DNA of 64,000 bases from CBDCVO01 sp965223085 (GCA_965223085.1 OZ244981.1:1302001-1366000), one strand, 5' to 3'; shown: positions 1 to 8,349, numbered from the stretch's first letter. Numbers and translations are program-made. Notes: generated from the letters alone by a model not told the origin.

Positions 1-24
1 GAGATGTTATAATATAACAATATC
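1..24. promoter_or_regulatory. Zur box at the left edge, upstream of zur
   Basis: Positions 5-19 read TGTTATAATATAACA, a dyad with perfect 7-base arms around one base. This equals the core of the enterobacterial/pseudomonad Zur consensus (TGTTATAnTATAACA), and the flanks (GA on the left, TC on the right) extend the match. It lies about 190 bases before the zur start codon and at the very edge of the window, so it may control a zinc-uptake gene lying to the left, zur itself, or both. What is seen is the dyad; its role is inferred from the zur gene beside it. Confidence 0.85.
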
Positions 25-208
25 AAAAGCACCAAACCGAATGTTGCACGCGGGCCGCGATCGTGAACCGGTACGCTGCCATTTGCATCGCGGCCTACCT
101 TAATTGCGGAGAAATGAAACGGTCCGTTCTCAAGCTAGTGGCACCAAGGCGACGTGCGCCTGGTGCATTATCCGGGCTAATAATGTTCGAAATTTTTGGA
201 GCTCTCCT

Positions 209-694
209 ATGACGGACACCGGGGTTCTGCAACGCTTTCAACGTCGTTCGCACAACCATGCACTCTGTGTATCTCGCGCACTGACGAGTGCGGACGCGCA
301 ATGTCGCGCTCGCGGGCTACGACTCACACCGTTGCGTCGCCGCGTTCTCGAGTTGATCTGGGACAGTCATAAACCCAGTAAAGCCTACGACTTATTGCAA
401 CATCTAGTGGCCGCGGGCCATCGCGCTGCACCCCCGACAATTTATCGCGCCCTAGGTTTCTTACTCGACGTCGGCCTAATACACCGGATCGCCTCACTGA
501 ACGCTTATATCGGTTGCGGCGACCCAGCGCGCGGCCACAGCGGACAGTTCCTAATTTGCGAGCGCTGCGGTACGACTGCGGAGCTGGATGACCCCAAAGT
601 ATCCACCCACATTGTCGCATCCGCTAGCGAGCTCGGTTTCATGGTCACGCATGAAATCGTGGAAATCGCGGGCCTATGCCAGACCTGTCAATAA
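209..694 (+). CDS. zur: Zinc uptake regulator Zur (Fur family)
   Basis: A Fur-family metalloregulator of about 161 residues. With zinc bound, Zur represses zinc-import genes. The N-terminal winged helix contains the segment RLTPLRRRVLELIW and the recognition stretch PPTIYRALGFLLDVGLIHRI. The C-terminal dimerisation domain has two CxxC pairs (CERCG and the terminal CQTCQ) that form the structural zinc site, and HxGxF-like residues after GCGDPARGHSG. The frame is open to position 104, but the ATG at 209 is chosen because GGAG lies 7 bases before it and because family proteins begin here. The perfect Zur box at 5-19 favours Zur over Fur or PerR. It converges on hisH, with 27 bases between stops. 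Confidence 0.9.
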   Translation: MTDTGVLQRFQRRSHNHALCVSRALTSADAQCRARGLRLTPLRRRVLELIWDSHKPSKAYDLLQHLVAAGHRAAPPTIYRALGFLLDVGLIHRIASLNAYIGCGDPARGHSGQFLICERCGTTAELDDPKVSTHIVASASELGFMVTHEIVEIAGLCQTCQ

Positions 695-721
695 CAAGGC
701 CGAGCTATTTTTGGGTCTCCT

Positions 722-1375
722 TCATGTTGTGCCATCCCACGACATAAAATTTCGCAATAATTGTAAACCCAGTGCGGCACTTTTTTCAGGGTGAAACTGG
801 GTCGCGAAAACAGGGCCGGCGGCTAACGCCGTGGTAAAATCATCAATATGTTCACTGTGACCAATGGTGAGCGCTTCGTCGCGGGGCACGACATAGTAAC
901 TATGCACGAAATAGAAGCGCGTTTTATTCGGTATCCCGCTGAGCAGCGGATGCGCACGTGTCCAGTGCACTTCGTTCCACCCCATGTGAGGAATTTTCCG
1001 CGGCAAACCGTCCTCATCGGGCCCTTGGTTTAAGGCGAAGTGGCGCACGTTACCTGCGTGTACGTCCAGACATTCGACACCCCCGTCTTCGTCGCTATGG
1101 GTCATCAAGGATTGCAAACCCAGACAAATTCCTAAAAACGGGCGCGTTTGACAACACTGCTTAATCACCGCCACGAGCTTGCGCGCGTGCAGACGACGCA
1201 TGCAATCGCCGACCGCACCTTGGCCCGGAAAGACCACGCGTTCAGCATTGAGAATGGTGCGCGAATTGTCGGTGACCACGACACTTTCGCCGCGCGCAGC
1301 GACATATTCGAGGGCTTTCGCAACCGAGCGTAAATTACTGCCACCGTAATCGATAACGGCCACCTGCGAAGTCAT
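722..1375 (-). CDS. hisH: Imidazole glycerol phosphate synthase, glutaminase subunit HisH
   Basis: The class I glutamine amidotransferase subunit of IGP synthase. It releases ammonia from glutamine and channels it to HisF in histidine and purine-precursor (AICAR) synthesis. The protein has 217 residues, normal for the family. The nucleophile elbow GICLGLQ puts the catalytic Cys at residue 84, and FHPEKS near residue 194 supplies the catalytic His195 and Glu197. The N-terminal VIDYGGSNLRSV is typical of HisH. It follows hisB on the same strand after 63 bases. The usual next genes hisA and hisF are absent: zur converges directly on its 3' end, so the partner HisF must be encoded elsewhere. Confidence 0.96.
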   Translation of the reverse strand: MTSQVAVIDYGGSNLRSVAKALEYVAARGESVVVTDNSRTILNAERVVFPGQGAVGDCMRRLHARKLVAVIKQCCQTRPFLGICLGLQSLMTHSDEDGGVECLDVHAGNVRHFALNQGPDEDGLPRKIPHMGWNEVHWTRAHPLLSGIPNKTRFYFVHSYYVVPRDEALTIGHSEHIDDFTTALAAGPVFATQFHPEKSAALGLQLLRNFMSWDGTT

Positions 1376-1438
1376 CGGTGGCGCACCCTCGTGGAGCTCT
1401 CCGTCGCAACCGCCAACACACTCGCCGCCATTTCCTAG

Positions 1439-2032
1439 TTAGAGCGCGCCTTTGGTCGAAGGTGTACCATCGCCAACGCGCGCATCTCGCTCGCTCGCCT
1501 CACGCAGCGCGCGTCCAAACGCCTTGAACACCGTCTCGATTATGTGATGCGTATTGCGTCCCCGCAATGTGTCGATGTGCAAAGTCACTTTGGCATGATT
1601 GACAAATCCTTGGAAAAACTCGGCGCATAGATCGACATCAAAATCACCCACGCGCGCGCGTGGGAACGTCACTGCAAACTCGAGCCCTGGGCGCCCCGAC
1701 AGATCGATAACCACGCGCGCGAGCGCTTCGTCTAGCGGCACGTGAGCGTGGCCGTAACGGCGTACCCCCCGTCTTTCGCCGCAAGCTTGCGCAAACGCCT
1801 GGCCTACGGTGATCCCGATATCCTCGACCGTATGATGGGCGTCTATTTCGAGATCGCCCCGGGCTTTGATTTTGAGGTCGAACAAGCCGTGACGGGCGAT
1901 CTGGTCCAACATATGATCGAGGAATGGAATGCCGGTATCGAGCTCGGCGCGACCGGTCCCATCTAAGTTCAGTTCGACCGCGATCTGGGTTTCTTTGGTA
2001 TCGCGCTTGACCGCAGCAGTGCGGGCTTTCAT
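1439..2032 (-). CDS. hisB: Imidazoleglycerol-phosphate dehydratase HisB
   Basis: Catalyses dehydration of imidazole glycerol phosphate to imidazole acetol phosphate in histidine synthesis. At 197 residues it is the monofunctional form, without the N-terminal histidinol-phosphatase domain of the enteric HisB. The two manganese-binding repeats are visible: FLDHMLDQIARHGLFDLKI with DAHHTVEDIGI in the first half, and FFQGFVNHAKVTLHI with HHIIETVFKAFGRALREA in the second. It is the first gene of a two-gene hisBH unit and is divergent from hemF, with 45 bases between start codons, so both promoters must lie in or overlap that small gap. Confidence 0.96.
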   Translation of the reverse strand: MKARTAAVKRDTKETQIAVELNLDGTGRAELDTGIPFLDHMLDQIARHGLFDLKIKARGDLEIDAHHTVEDIGITVGQAFAQACGERRGVRRYGHAHVPLDEALARVVIDLSGRPGLEFAVTFPRARVGDFDVDLCAEFFQGFVNHAKVTLHIDTLRGRNTHHIIETVFKAFGRALREASERDARVGDGTPSTKGAL

Positions 2033-2077
2033 GGTTGACTCCGTAGCGAGAGCATTCTAAGCGAGGTACTTTAGCAA

Positions 2078-3001
2078 ATGTGGGATACGCGCGTCGCGGC
2101 TGAACGAGTCATAACTTATCTGCGCGACTTACAAGATCGGAGCTGCGCGGGCCTGAGCGCATTAGACGGACACGCGACATTTACCGAACACGCCTGGACC
2201 CGCCCCGGTGGTGGTGGCGGTCGCACGCGGGTGCTCAGCGACGGGGGCGTATTTGAACAAGCGGGTGTTAATTTTTCTGACGTGCACGGTGCGGCACTGC
2301 CGGCCGCGGCGACAGCGAAACGCCCGCAGCTCGCGGGCTGCAGCTTTCGCGCTACAGGCGTGTCCTTGGTGGTCCATCCGCACAATCCTTATGTGCCGAC
2401 CTCGCATGCGAACGTGCGGTTTTTTGTCGCGACTCGCACTAGCGCCGATCCGGTCTGGTGGTTCGGGGGTGGATTTGACTTGACGCCGTATTACGGTTTT
2501 GAGGAAGACGCTCGTGCCTGGCATTGCACCGCCCGCGCAGCCTGTGAGCCCTTTGGTGCGGATGTCTATCCCCGCTACAAAAAGTGGTGTGATGAGTATT
2601 TCCATATTCGCCACCGCGACGAGCAGCGGGGTGTTGGCGGCTTATTCTTCGACGATTTAAACGAGTGGGAATTCGAACGCTGTTTCGATTTCATGCGCAG
2701 CGTCGGTGACCATTACTTGATGGCCTATGCGCCGATCGTCGAGCGCCGCCGCACAACCCCGTTTGGCACGCGCGAGCGGGATTTTCAATGCTACCGTCGG
2801 GGGCGCTATGTCGAATTCAATCTCGTCTATGACCGCGGCACTTTGTTTGGTCTGCAGACGGGTGGCAGGACGGAGTCGATTTTGATGTCCCTGCCGCCGG
2901 AGGTCCATTGGCGCTACGACTGGCGACCTGTGCCCGGCACCCCAGAAGCCGATCTTTACGAAAAATTCTTAGTGCCGCGAGACTGGTTAGCGCCGCAGTA
3001 G
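2078..3001 (+). CDS. hemF: Oxygen-dependent coproporphyrinogen-III oxidase HemF
   Basis: Oxidative decarboxylation of coproporphyrinogen III to protoporphyrinogen IX in haem synthesis, using O2 and no metal. It has 307 residues, the normal size. Recognisable HemF stretches are the early FTEHAWTRPGGGGGRTRVLSDG, the catalytic-His region NPYVPTSHANVRFF, WWFGGGFDLTPYYGFEEDARAWH, KKWCDEYFHIRHRDEQRGVGGLFFDDL and the C-terminal YVEFNLVYDRGTLFGLQTGGRTESILMSLPP. Its presence implies aerobic growth. It is transcribed alone, divergent from hisB. No convincing terminator follows it; a weak GCGAC/GTCGC stem near 3015-3043 has no U-run. Confidence 0.97.
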   Translation: MWDTRVAAERVITYLRDLQDRSCAGLSALDGHATFTEHAWTRPGGGGGRTRVLSDGGVFEQAGVNFSDVHGAALPAAATAKRPQLAGCSFRATGVSLVVHPHNPYVPTSHANVRFFVATRTSADPVWWFGGGFDLTPYYGFEEDARAWHCTARAACEPFGADVYPRYKKWCDEYFHIRHRDEQRGVGGLFFDDLNEWEFERCFDFMRSVGDHYLMAYAPIVERRRTTPFGTRERDFQCYRRGRYVEFNLVYDRGTLFGLQTGGRTESILMSLPPEVHWRYDWRPVPGTPEADLYEKFLVPRDWLAPQ

Positions 3002-3105
3002 ACGCGCGCGGCGTTGCGACTGACTGCTAGACAGCGTCGCGGCTATGGTGACGAGTGAGGCGTATGAAAACGCGTCGATACGAGCAGGACCGACGCTCCG
3101 GGACC

Positions 3106-3138
3106 TATAATGCACAGATGATCCCCCCCTTCGGGAGG
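3106..3138 (+). promoter_or_regulatory. -10 element and SD-sequestering UUCG hairpin before the RraA-like gene
   Basis: TATAAT at 3106-3111 is a perfect -10 hexamer, but no good -35 sits 16-18 bases upstream. Immediately after the predicted start of transcription comes a C-run at 3123-3129, TTCG, and GGAGG at 3134-3138. This can fold as C(UUCG)G with one C-A mismatch, so the Shine-Dalgarno GGAGG forms the 3' arm. The sequence is seen directly; the translational control is inferred. Confidence 0.4.
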
Positions 3139-3148
3139 TAATGAGGTC

Positions 3149-3811
3149 GTGATGAATTGGCAAACGCTCGAAAAGCAGTTGCGCGAGCTCGACACCACGT
3201 GTTTGGCCGACGTCGATAAAAACTTACGCATCATGGATCCCGGCATACGTCCGCTCGGGAGTGATCTAAAACTTATCGGTCGAGCACGCACTGTACGCTG
3301 CCGCGAAGATTTTTTTCCCGTATTGCTGGCCTTAGCACAAGCCGTCGCCGGTGATGTCTTGGTTATTGACAGCCAAGGCTCACGGCGCGCGGTGGCAGGC
3401 GAATTGTTTTCCATAGAGGCCCAACGACGCGGACTCGCGGGCATCGTAATCGACGGCGGCTGCCGTGATAGTGCCGTGATCCGCACCCTATCAATGCCCT
3501 GCTATGCACGCTTCACCACACCCGTCGCGGGGACGACCGTCGCGTGTGGCGAACACCAGATCCCGGTGTCCTGTGGTGGTGTAACGGTCGCACCGGGCGA
3601 GATATTGTTTGGCGATGAGGACGGCATCATTGTTCTACGCGAGAAAGAACTCGAAGCGCACTTGCCGGCGGCACTCGGTATTCAAGCACAAGAGAACGAG
3701 GTGATGGAAAAACTGCTCCGCGGTGAGAGCTTGATCGATCTTCTCAACGTCGAAGAACACCGCGCGCGCCTACAAGCGGGCGATCGCGACACGCGTTTGC
3801 AGTTTCGCTAA
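3149..3811 (+). CDS. RraA-like / HMG-CHA aldolase-type protein
   Basis: A 220-residue protein of the RraA-like family (PF03737), which includes RNase E inhibitor RraA and class II 4-hydroxy-4-methyl-2-oxoglutarate/oxaloacetate aldolases. Family features are TTCLADVDKNLRIMDP near the N terminus, GRARTV, the core GLAGIVIDGGCRDSAVIR (metal- and substrate-binding G-x-x-R-D), the CGGVTVAPGEILFGDEDGIIVL segment and a C-terminal helix. True RraA is about 160 residues; the longer C-terminal helix and the GGxRD core resemble the aldolase/transferase-like members, so a metabolic role is more likely than RNase E control. GTG 3149 and ATG 3152 are both possible starts, 10 and 13 bases after GGAGG. It converges on the LLM oxidoreductase gene. 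Confidence 0.82.
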   Translation: MMNWQTLEKQLRELDTTCLADVDKNLRIMDPGIRPLGSDLKLIGRARTVRCREDFFPVLLALAQAVAGDVLVIDSQGSRRAVAGELFSIEAQRRGLAGIVIDGGCRDSAVIRTLSMPCYARFTTPVAGTTVACGEHQIPVSCGGVTVAPGEILFGDEDGIIVLREKELEAHLPAALGIQAQENEVMEKLLRGESLIDLLNVEEHRARLQAGDRDTRLQFR

Positions 3812-3827
3812 CGAACTCACGCAAAAA

Positions 3828-4769
3828 TCATTGCGGCGCCATCGCGTCCACCGCGCGCCAGCACGGCAAGGCGGGATCCGCGGCATTAATCGGCACAATC
3901 GCGACGTGATCCGCACCTGCTTCGAGGTGCGCTTGGACGCGGGCGTGCAAATCCGACTCATTGCCCCAAACGAGCATCGCGTCGATGAGTCGATCGCTGC
4001 CGCCATGGTCAAAATCTGCATCCTGAAATCCGAGTGACTTCCATAGATTGCGGTAGTTAGGGAGTTCGAGATAAAAACTCATCATTAGGCGTCCCACCCG
4101 CCGGGCGGTGGAGGCGTCAGAACAAAGACATACCCGTTGCATCGGGCAAAGCAGCGGACCCGGCCCCAAAATCTCCCGAGCGCGTGCGGTGTGCTCCGGG
4201 GTTGCGTTCGCGGGATGCGACCCTTGTGCGAGCTCTCCAGACAACTTCGTCATTTTCGGCCCCAGAGCAGCAAGTACCAGCGGCATTTCGCCGACGGCTG
4301 AGCGCAGGGCGCCGCGCGTACCAAGCCCGAGAGTTTGCTCGTGCAAACCCTCGACGAGCAAGTTGCGCTTGATCGCGAGCATCGTATGGGCGCGCCGGAG
4401 GCCCTCGAGATAAGCACGCATGGTTGCCAAGGGTTTACCATAAACGTGCCCGCGCAATTTGACGAGCGCACCGTGCGAGACCCCGAGTCCAAGTAGGAAA
4501 CGCCCGTGCGATTGCTCGACTAAGGTCTGTTGCGCCATCGCTGCGGCCATGGGGTCGCGCACGTACACGTTGATAATGCCGGTTGCGGCGATAAGTCGAT
4601 CGGTATTCGCTAATGTAAAACTGCAGGCGATCAATGGATCGCGGCCCACCGCTTCGGGAAACCATACCGCACCGTAACTGCAGCGTTCGATATGCTGCAC
4701 ACGTTTTGCGAATTCGCGCGCGTCCATGCCTTCACTGAAAAGAAAGATACCACGTTGATTGAGATCCAT
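3828..4769 (-). CDS. LLM-class (probably F420-dependent) oxidoreductase
   Basis: A TIM-barrel luciferase-like monooxygenase family protein of about 313 residues from the ATG at 4769 (MDLNQRGIFLF). The frame is open 18 codons further up, but that extension does not look like family sequence. It resembles the TIGR03620-type F420-dependent subfamily: SYGAVWFPEAVGRDPLIACSF, TGIINVYVRDPMAAAMAQQTL, GRFLLGLGVSH and LVLAALGPKMTKL are typical, and the C-terminal AGADHVAIVPI closes the barrel. Such enzymes move hydride between F420H2 or FMNH2 and an unknown substrate. Whether this organism makes F420 cannot be seen here. It follows the glyoxalase-fold gene on the same strand after 35 bases, so the two probably form an operon. 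Confidence 0.82.
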   Translation of the reverse strand: MDLNQRGIFLFSEGMDAREFAKRVQHIERCSYGAVWFPEAVGRDPLIACSFTLANTDRLIAATGIINVYVRDPMAAAMAQQTLVEQSHGRFLLGLGVSHGALVKLRGHVYGKPLATMRAYLEGLRRAHTMLAIKRNLLVEGLHEQTLGLGTRGALRSAVGEMPLVLAALGPKMTKLSGELAQGSHPANATPEHTARAREILGPGPLLCPMQRVCLCSDASTARRVGRLMMSFYLELPNYRNLWKSLGFQDADFDHGGSDRLIDAMLVWGNESDLHARVQAHLEAGADHVAIVPINAADPALPCWRAVDAMAPQ

Positions 4770-4804
4770 CCCTTTCTCCAAGCGTAAACAATAATTGTGG
4801 ATGC

Positions 4805-5179
4805 CTAAGCTGCCAACGGGCAAGCGAAACTCAACTCGTGACCATCCGGATCGGTGATATGAAAATAGCGCTCACCCCACGCCGCGTTCCGCGGTAGCGC
4901 TTCCGGCGCGTAGCCATGGGCGACGGCGTTCGCGTGGCAAGCGTCGACATCGTCAACATAGAAAATCACGCGCCCCCACCACGACCATGCACGCGTCACG
5001 TCGACCAGAATAAGATTGACGAAGCTCGGGCCACAATAAAACGAGGTGAACGCTTCGCGCTCGCCGCCGTATTTAATTTCGAAACCGAGATCACGATAGA
5101 ATTTCACGGCCCGTGCCATGTCGTGAGTCGCGAGCGTGATGGCGCTGAGCGCGGTCGGTCGCCTTCCTGCAGTGCTCAT
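4805..5179 (-). CDS. VOC superfamily (glyoxalase/bleomycin-resistance fold) protein
   Basis: A protein of about 124 residues with the two beta-alpha-beta-beta-beta modules of the vicinal oxygen chelate fold. Module 1 is LSAITLATHDMARAVKFYRDLGFEIKY and module 2 is GRVIFYVDDVDACHANAVAHGY, ending with ERYFHITDPDGHELSFACP. The metal ligands expected of the fold would be His and Glu in these strands (FHITDPDGHELSF holds the second pair). The reading frame extends to 5329, but ATG 5179 is preferred: AGGAG lies upstream of it and the fold starts right after. It is the first gene of a VOC-LLM pair, divergent from the StyA-like monooxygenase. Substrate unknown. Confidence 0.82.
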   Translation of the reverse strand: MSTAGRRPTALSAITLATHDMARAVKFYRDLGFEIKYGGEREAFTSFYCGPSFVNLILVDVTRAWSWWGRVIFYVDDVDACHANAVAHGYAPEALPRNAAWGERYFHITDPDGHELSFACPLAA

Positions 5180-5383
5180 GGTGACGGATCTCCTACAAGA
5201 GTCATCGATCTGCCAAGGTTCTGTAGGGCTTACGCGGACGGTCTTCGCAAAGTTTAGCGCACGAAATCGCCGCTCGGAAAGCGACCGCACCCATGTGCCG
5301 CGTGCACGGCACCCAGTCACCGCGCCCACTAACGAGGTAATCCGGCATAATAAACGTTTCGATTTATCGAGGCAGATGTTCGT

Positions 5384-6661
5384 GTGCGTAGAATCGCGAT
5401 AATCGGTTGTGGGTCGTCGGCCTTATTACTCGGCTTGGGGCTGCTGAAAAAGGGCGATTACGATATTGTCATTTACTCGGATCGCAGTGCCGAGGACTGG
5501 CTCAATAATTCCCCGCCTACGGGTACCCCTTTTGTCGCCGGAGAGAACATCGACCTCGAACGCACGCTCGGCATCGAATACTGGGAAAACGAAATGTTCT
5601 TTGGCGATGGCGTCATGCTGGACTTCCATCGCGATCGAGAACAGCCGCCGCTAACCATTCGGGGGCGGTTCAACAAGCTCGGTGCGGCGGTTGATTTACG
5701 CTTGCGGATCCACCGCTGGATGTCAGACTTCGAGGCGCGGGGCGGTAGCGTAATCAATGCGGCCGTCGCACTCGCAGCGCTAGAGACTATCGCCGCGAAG
5801 CACGATCTAACCGTGCTGGCCACCGGCAAAGGGGAACTCGGCGAGCTCGTCCCACGCGATCCCGAACGCTCTGAATTCGATGCCCCACAACGAAAACTTT
5901 TCGCTTCAATTGTCGCTGGCATCCAAGGTTGGGGTTTACGCAACAAACACCTGACGCGTCCCGTGAAATTTACTTTTATTGCCGACGCCGGCGAGTGGTT
6001 CTTCGTTCCCTTCACACATAAAGATATCGGCCCAAGTTATGCGTGGAATTTTTGTGTGCGGCCCGGTGGCGCGCTCGATCGGTTCGACGCCTGTCGTAAT
6101 TGTGAACAGTTCATCGCCGTCGCTCGAGACTGCGTCGCGGAATTCGCGCCCGAGGACTTGCCCGCCCTAGGCGCGGTTGCGCCCGTACCGGATCGCTTCA
6201 ACTACTTCCCGTTCCAGCGCGGCATTCAACCCTTGGTGCGTATGGCCTTTGGCACGCTGCCGTCTGGTGCGATGGTCGTGCCGCTGGGCGATGCCGCGAT
6301 CGTCTATGACCCGATCGGGGGACAGGGTTACAACTCCGCCGCCCGGCACGCGCGCATGCTCACCGATGCGATCGTCGCGCACGGTAATCGGACCTTCGAT
6401 AGCGCCTGGGCGTGTGCGGCCTTTGATGACTTCTGGGAAGACCACGGGCGCTGGGCGTGCGCCTGGAACAATGCGATGTTGCGTGGCCTACCCCCGGCGA
6501 CGGGACTCGTTCTCGAGCGTGCCGCACAAGACCGTGTCATTGCCGATGCCGTTTTCGGGCACTATTTCCGCCCGCGGGGTCTGTTCCCCTGGATCGCAGA
6601 TTTAGCGGAAGCAGAGTCGCAACTCCAGCGCTATGACCGAGGCGGGCAGTTCCCCGCCTAA
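5384..6661 (+). CDS. StyA-like FAD-dependent monooxygenase (styrene/indole monooxygenase family)
   Basis: A 425-residue flavoprotein starting at GTG 5384. The N-terminal Rossmann motif IAIIGCGSSALLLGLGLL binds FAD. The C-terminal region GAMVVPLGDAAIVYDPIGGQGYNSAARHA is the GD motif plus GGQG segment of this family. The overall pattern (NSPPTGTPFVAG, HDLTVLATGKGEL, and a helical C terminus with FWEDHGRWACAWNNAML) is that of styrene monooxygenase oxygenase StyA and relatives, which epoxidise styrene or oxidise indole using FADH2 supplied by a separate reductase, StyB. No StyB-like flavin reductase is present nearby. The next gene, six bases on, encodes a lipocalin-like protein and is probably cotranscribed. 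The substrate is not known. Confidence 0.8.
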   Translation: MRRIAIIGCGSSALLLGLGLLKKGDYDIVIYSDRSAEDWLNNSPPTGTPFVAGENIDLERTLGIEYWENEMFFGDGVMLDFHRDREQPPLTIRGRFNKLGAAVDLRLRIHRWMSDFEARGGSVINAAVALAALETIAAKHDLTVLATGKGELGELVPRDPERSEFDAPQRKLFASIVAGIQGWGLRNKHLTRPVKFTFIADAGEWFFVPFTHKDIGPSYAWNFCVRPGGALDRFDACRNCEQFIAVARDCVAEFAPEDLPALGAVAPVPDRFNYFPFQRGIQPLVRMAFGTLPSGAMVVPLGDAAIVYDPIGGQGYNSAARHARMLTDAIVAHGNRTFDSAWACAAFDDFWEDHGRWACAWNNAMLRGLPPATGLVLERAAQDRVIADAVFGHYFRPRGLFPWIADLAEAESQLQRYDRGGQFPA

Positions 6662-6676
6662 CACGAGGTGAGTACA

Positions 6677-7135
6677 ATGACGCAACGCGATTCATTTCTT
6701 GGCACTTGGCGCCTGCGCGCCGCGCACGCGGAGACCACCTCGGGGCTCGCGCCCTCGCCCTTAGGTGAGCATGTCATGGGGCAAATCATCTACGACGGGG
6801 CTGGATACATGTCTGCGCAATTGATGGCCGCCGATCGTCCACACTTCAGCAGTAAGCTACCGAACGCGACACCCGCAGAAGAATTCAAGCAAGCATTTTT
6901 GAGTTTTACGAGCTATTACGGCACCTACCAAGTTGACGCGGCGGCGAGCACCGTGACACATACGGTCATCGGCGCTTCCGCGCCGAGTTGGGTCGGTTCC
7001 GAGCAATTGCGGTATTTTACCTTCAACGGCGCTACGCTGACGCTGCGTACACCACCGATACGCGGTCGCGATGGTGAAAAACTGGTGCAAGTATTGGTCT
7101 GGGAGCGGGCGCCTGTCGCGATGAACCAGGCATAA
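6677..7135 (+). CDS. Lipocalin-like domain protein
   Basis: A protein of about 152 residues of the lipocalin-like PF13924 type, a small beta-barrel family often found beside oxygenases or dehydrogenases. The signature is the early FLGTWRLRAA, GQIIYDGAGYMSAQLM, FTSYYGTYQVDAAASTVTHTVIGAS and the end LTLRTPPIRGRDGEKLVQVLVWERA. ATG 6677 is chosen over GTG 6668 because GAGGTGAG lies just before it at ideal distance. It follows the StyA-like gene by 15 bases and converges on the Rieske gene. A binding or isomerase-like role for the monooxygenase product is possible, but nothing in the sequence proves it. Confidence 0.75.
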   Translation: MTQRDSFLGTWRLRAAHAETTSGLAPSPLGEHVMGQIIYDGAGYMSAQLMAADRPHFSSKLPNATPAEEFKQAFLSFTSYYGTYQVDAAASTVTHTVIGASAPSWVGSEQLRYFTFNGATLTLRTPPIRGRDGEKLVQVLVWERAPVAMNQA

Positions 7136-7170
7136 GTTTGCAGCGCGATTGGCAGCTCATGTGGCCTGCG

Positions 7171-8286
7171 TCAAGCACGCGGCTGTGGTTGCACCTGCTC
7201 GGCTTGGACGGGCTCCATCGGAACACCATTTTCGACTAAGACTTTGCGCAAACCCCGAATGGCGGGGAAAATTTCCTGATTCCAATCAGCACCTTGCTGA
7301 TCAAAAGCCGCTTGTTCAAGCTCGCAGATCCAGCGATCCTCGGCGAAAATCCCATTCGTGAACCACACGATAACAGGCCAAAACAAGTCCAGCAGCACCG
7401 ACATCGAAGGCCGCTTAATCATCATTAACCCGTAGGTATGATTGCAACGTTGGGCGCGATCCGTGGGAATATAGACGTTCCACAAATCCAAGGCCGGGCG
7501 TTCGCTACCGGCGGTCCAAAACTTCAGCGTTTGATAAGGATACTCGGTGCGTATGGTCATGAGGTCGCGCTCACCGACATCAGCTTCGGGACGTTTGCCG
7601 AGCATGAATTTTTCACCCCACGGCTGTTTACCCGTGGCGCGCTTAAATGTGTAATCGGCCTCGATCCAGTTATCTCCGTGGCGCACACCCAAGAACATGG
7701 TTTTGATCCCACCCATTAGGCGGCGATGCAAAAACTGGTGGTTCATGTCCATCAAATTCTCGTGCATGAACGAAAAATGGCAATCGACACGGCGATTTAG
7801 GTAACGAATTTTGTAGTTTTGGTCGTTGGCCGAGGGTACCGCTGGAAATGGCGTCGAGTCGGCCTTGTCTCGCTCCCCGGGAAACACAAAAATTAGGCCA
7901 TACGCTTCTCTGCAAGGATAGGCGGTAACGCAATTTGGGCGCAGTTTGCATTGATCGATGTAGGGTACGCTGACGCACTGCCCGTGCTCGTCAAACGTCC
8001 AACCGTGGTAACCACAGCGGATCCCATTATCTTGCACGACCCCGTTGCTGAGCGGCACCTGACGATGCGCGCAGCGATCTTCTAAGGCAAACACCGAACC
8101 GTCGTTTTTGCGCACCAGCACAATCGGTTCACCGGCGAAGCTCACAGCCCTGGCTTTGTCCGTTTTCACTTCGCGACTGAGCGCTACCGGATACCAAAAA
8201 TCGGGGTCAATCGCCGTTTTTCTGATATCTGGGGTATCGGCGCTGGCGCCTACAGTTCGGATACGAACAGGTGTTTTTGCACTCAT
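7171..8286 (-). CDS. Rieske non-haem iron oxygenase, large subunit
   Basis: About 371 residues. The N-terminal Rieske [2Fe-2S] domain has the complete ligand set CAHRQVPLS...CGYHGW (CxH-x16-CxxH), followed by the oxygenase domain, where HENLMDMNHQFLHRRL supplies the N/D-x-x-H-x(4)-H iron site. The family includes vanillate O-demethylase-type monooxygenases and other single-component-terminal Rieske enzymes. ATG 8286 is preferred: GGAG lies about ten bases upstream, whereas the upstream ATGs overlap that site. The flavodoxin-like gene precedes it on the same strand by 63 bases, and no reductase or ferredoxin partner is visible nearby. The substrate is unknown; an aromatic or O-methylated compound is a guess from family membership. 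Confidence 0.88.
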   Translation of the reverse strand: MSAKTPVRIRTVGASADTPDIRKTAIDPDFWYPVALSREVKTDKARAVSFAGEPIVLVRKNDGSVFALEDRCAHRQVPLSNGVVQDNGIRCGYHGWTFDEHGQCVSVPYIDQCKLRPNCVTAYPCREAYGLIFVFPGERDKADSTPFPAVPSANDQNYKIRYLNRRVDCHFSFMHENLMDMNHQFLHRRLMGGIKTMFLGVRHGDNWIEADYTFKRATGKQPWGEKFMLGKRPEADVGERDLMTIRTEYPYQTLKFWTAGSERPALDLWNVYIPTDRAQRCNHTYGLMMIKRPSMSVLLDLFWPVIVWFTNGIFAEDRWICELEQAAFDQQGADWNQEIFPAIRGLRKVLVENGVPMEPVQAEQVQPQPRA

Positions 8287-8349
8287 GAGCAGCATTCTCC
8301 ACGGGATCACGCATTAATTGTACGTGATCAGCAAGTTTATTGAGGGTTG

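Noticed and set aside
3015..3043. Intrinsic terminator after hemF
   Set aside because: The GCGAC/GTCGC stem is short and bulged and no T-run follows.
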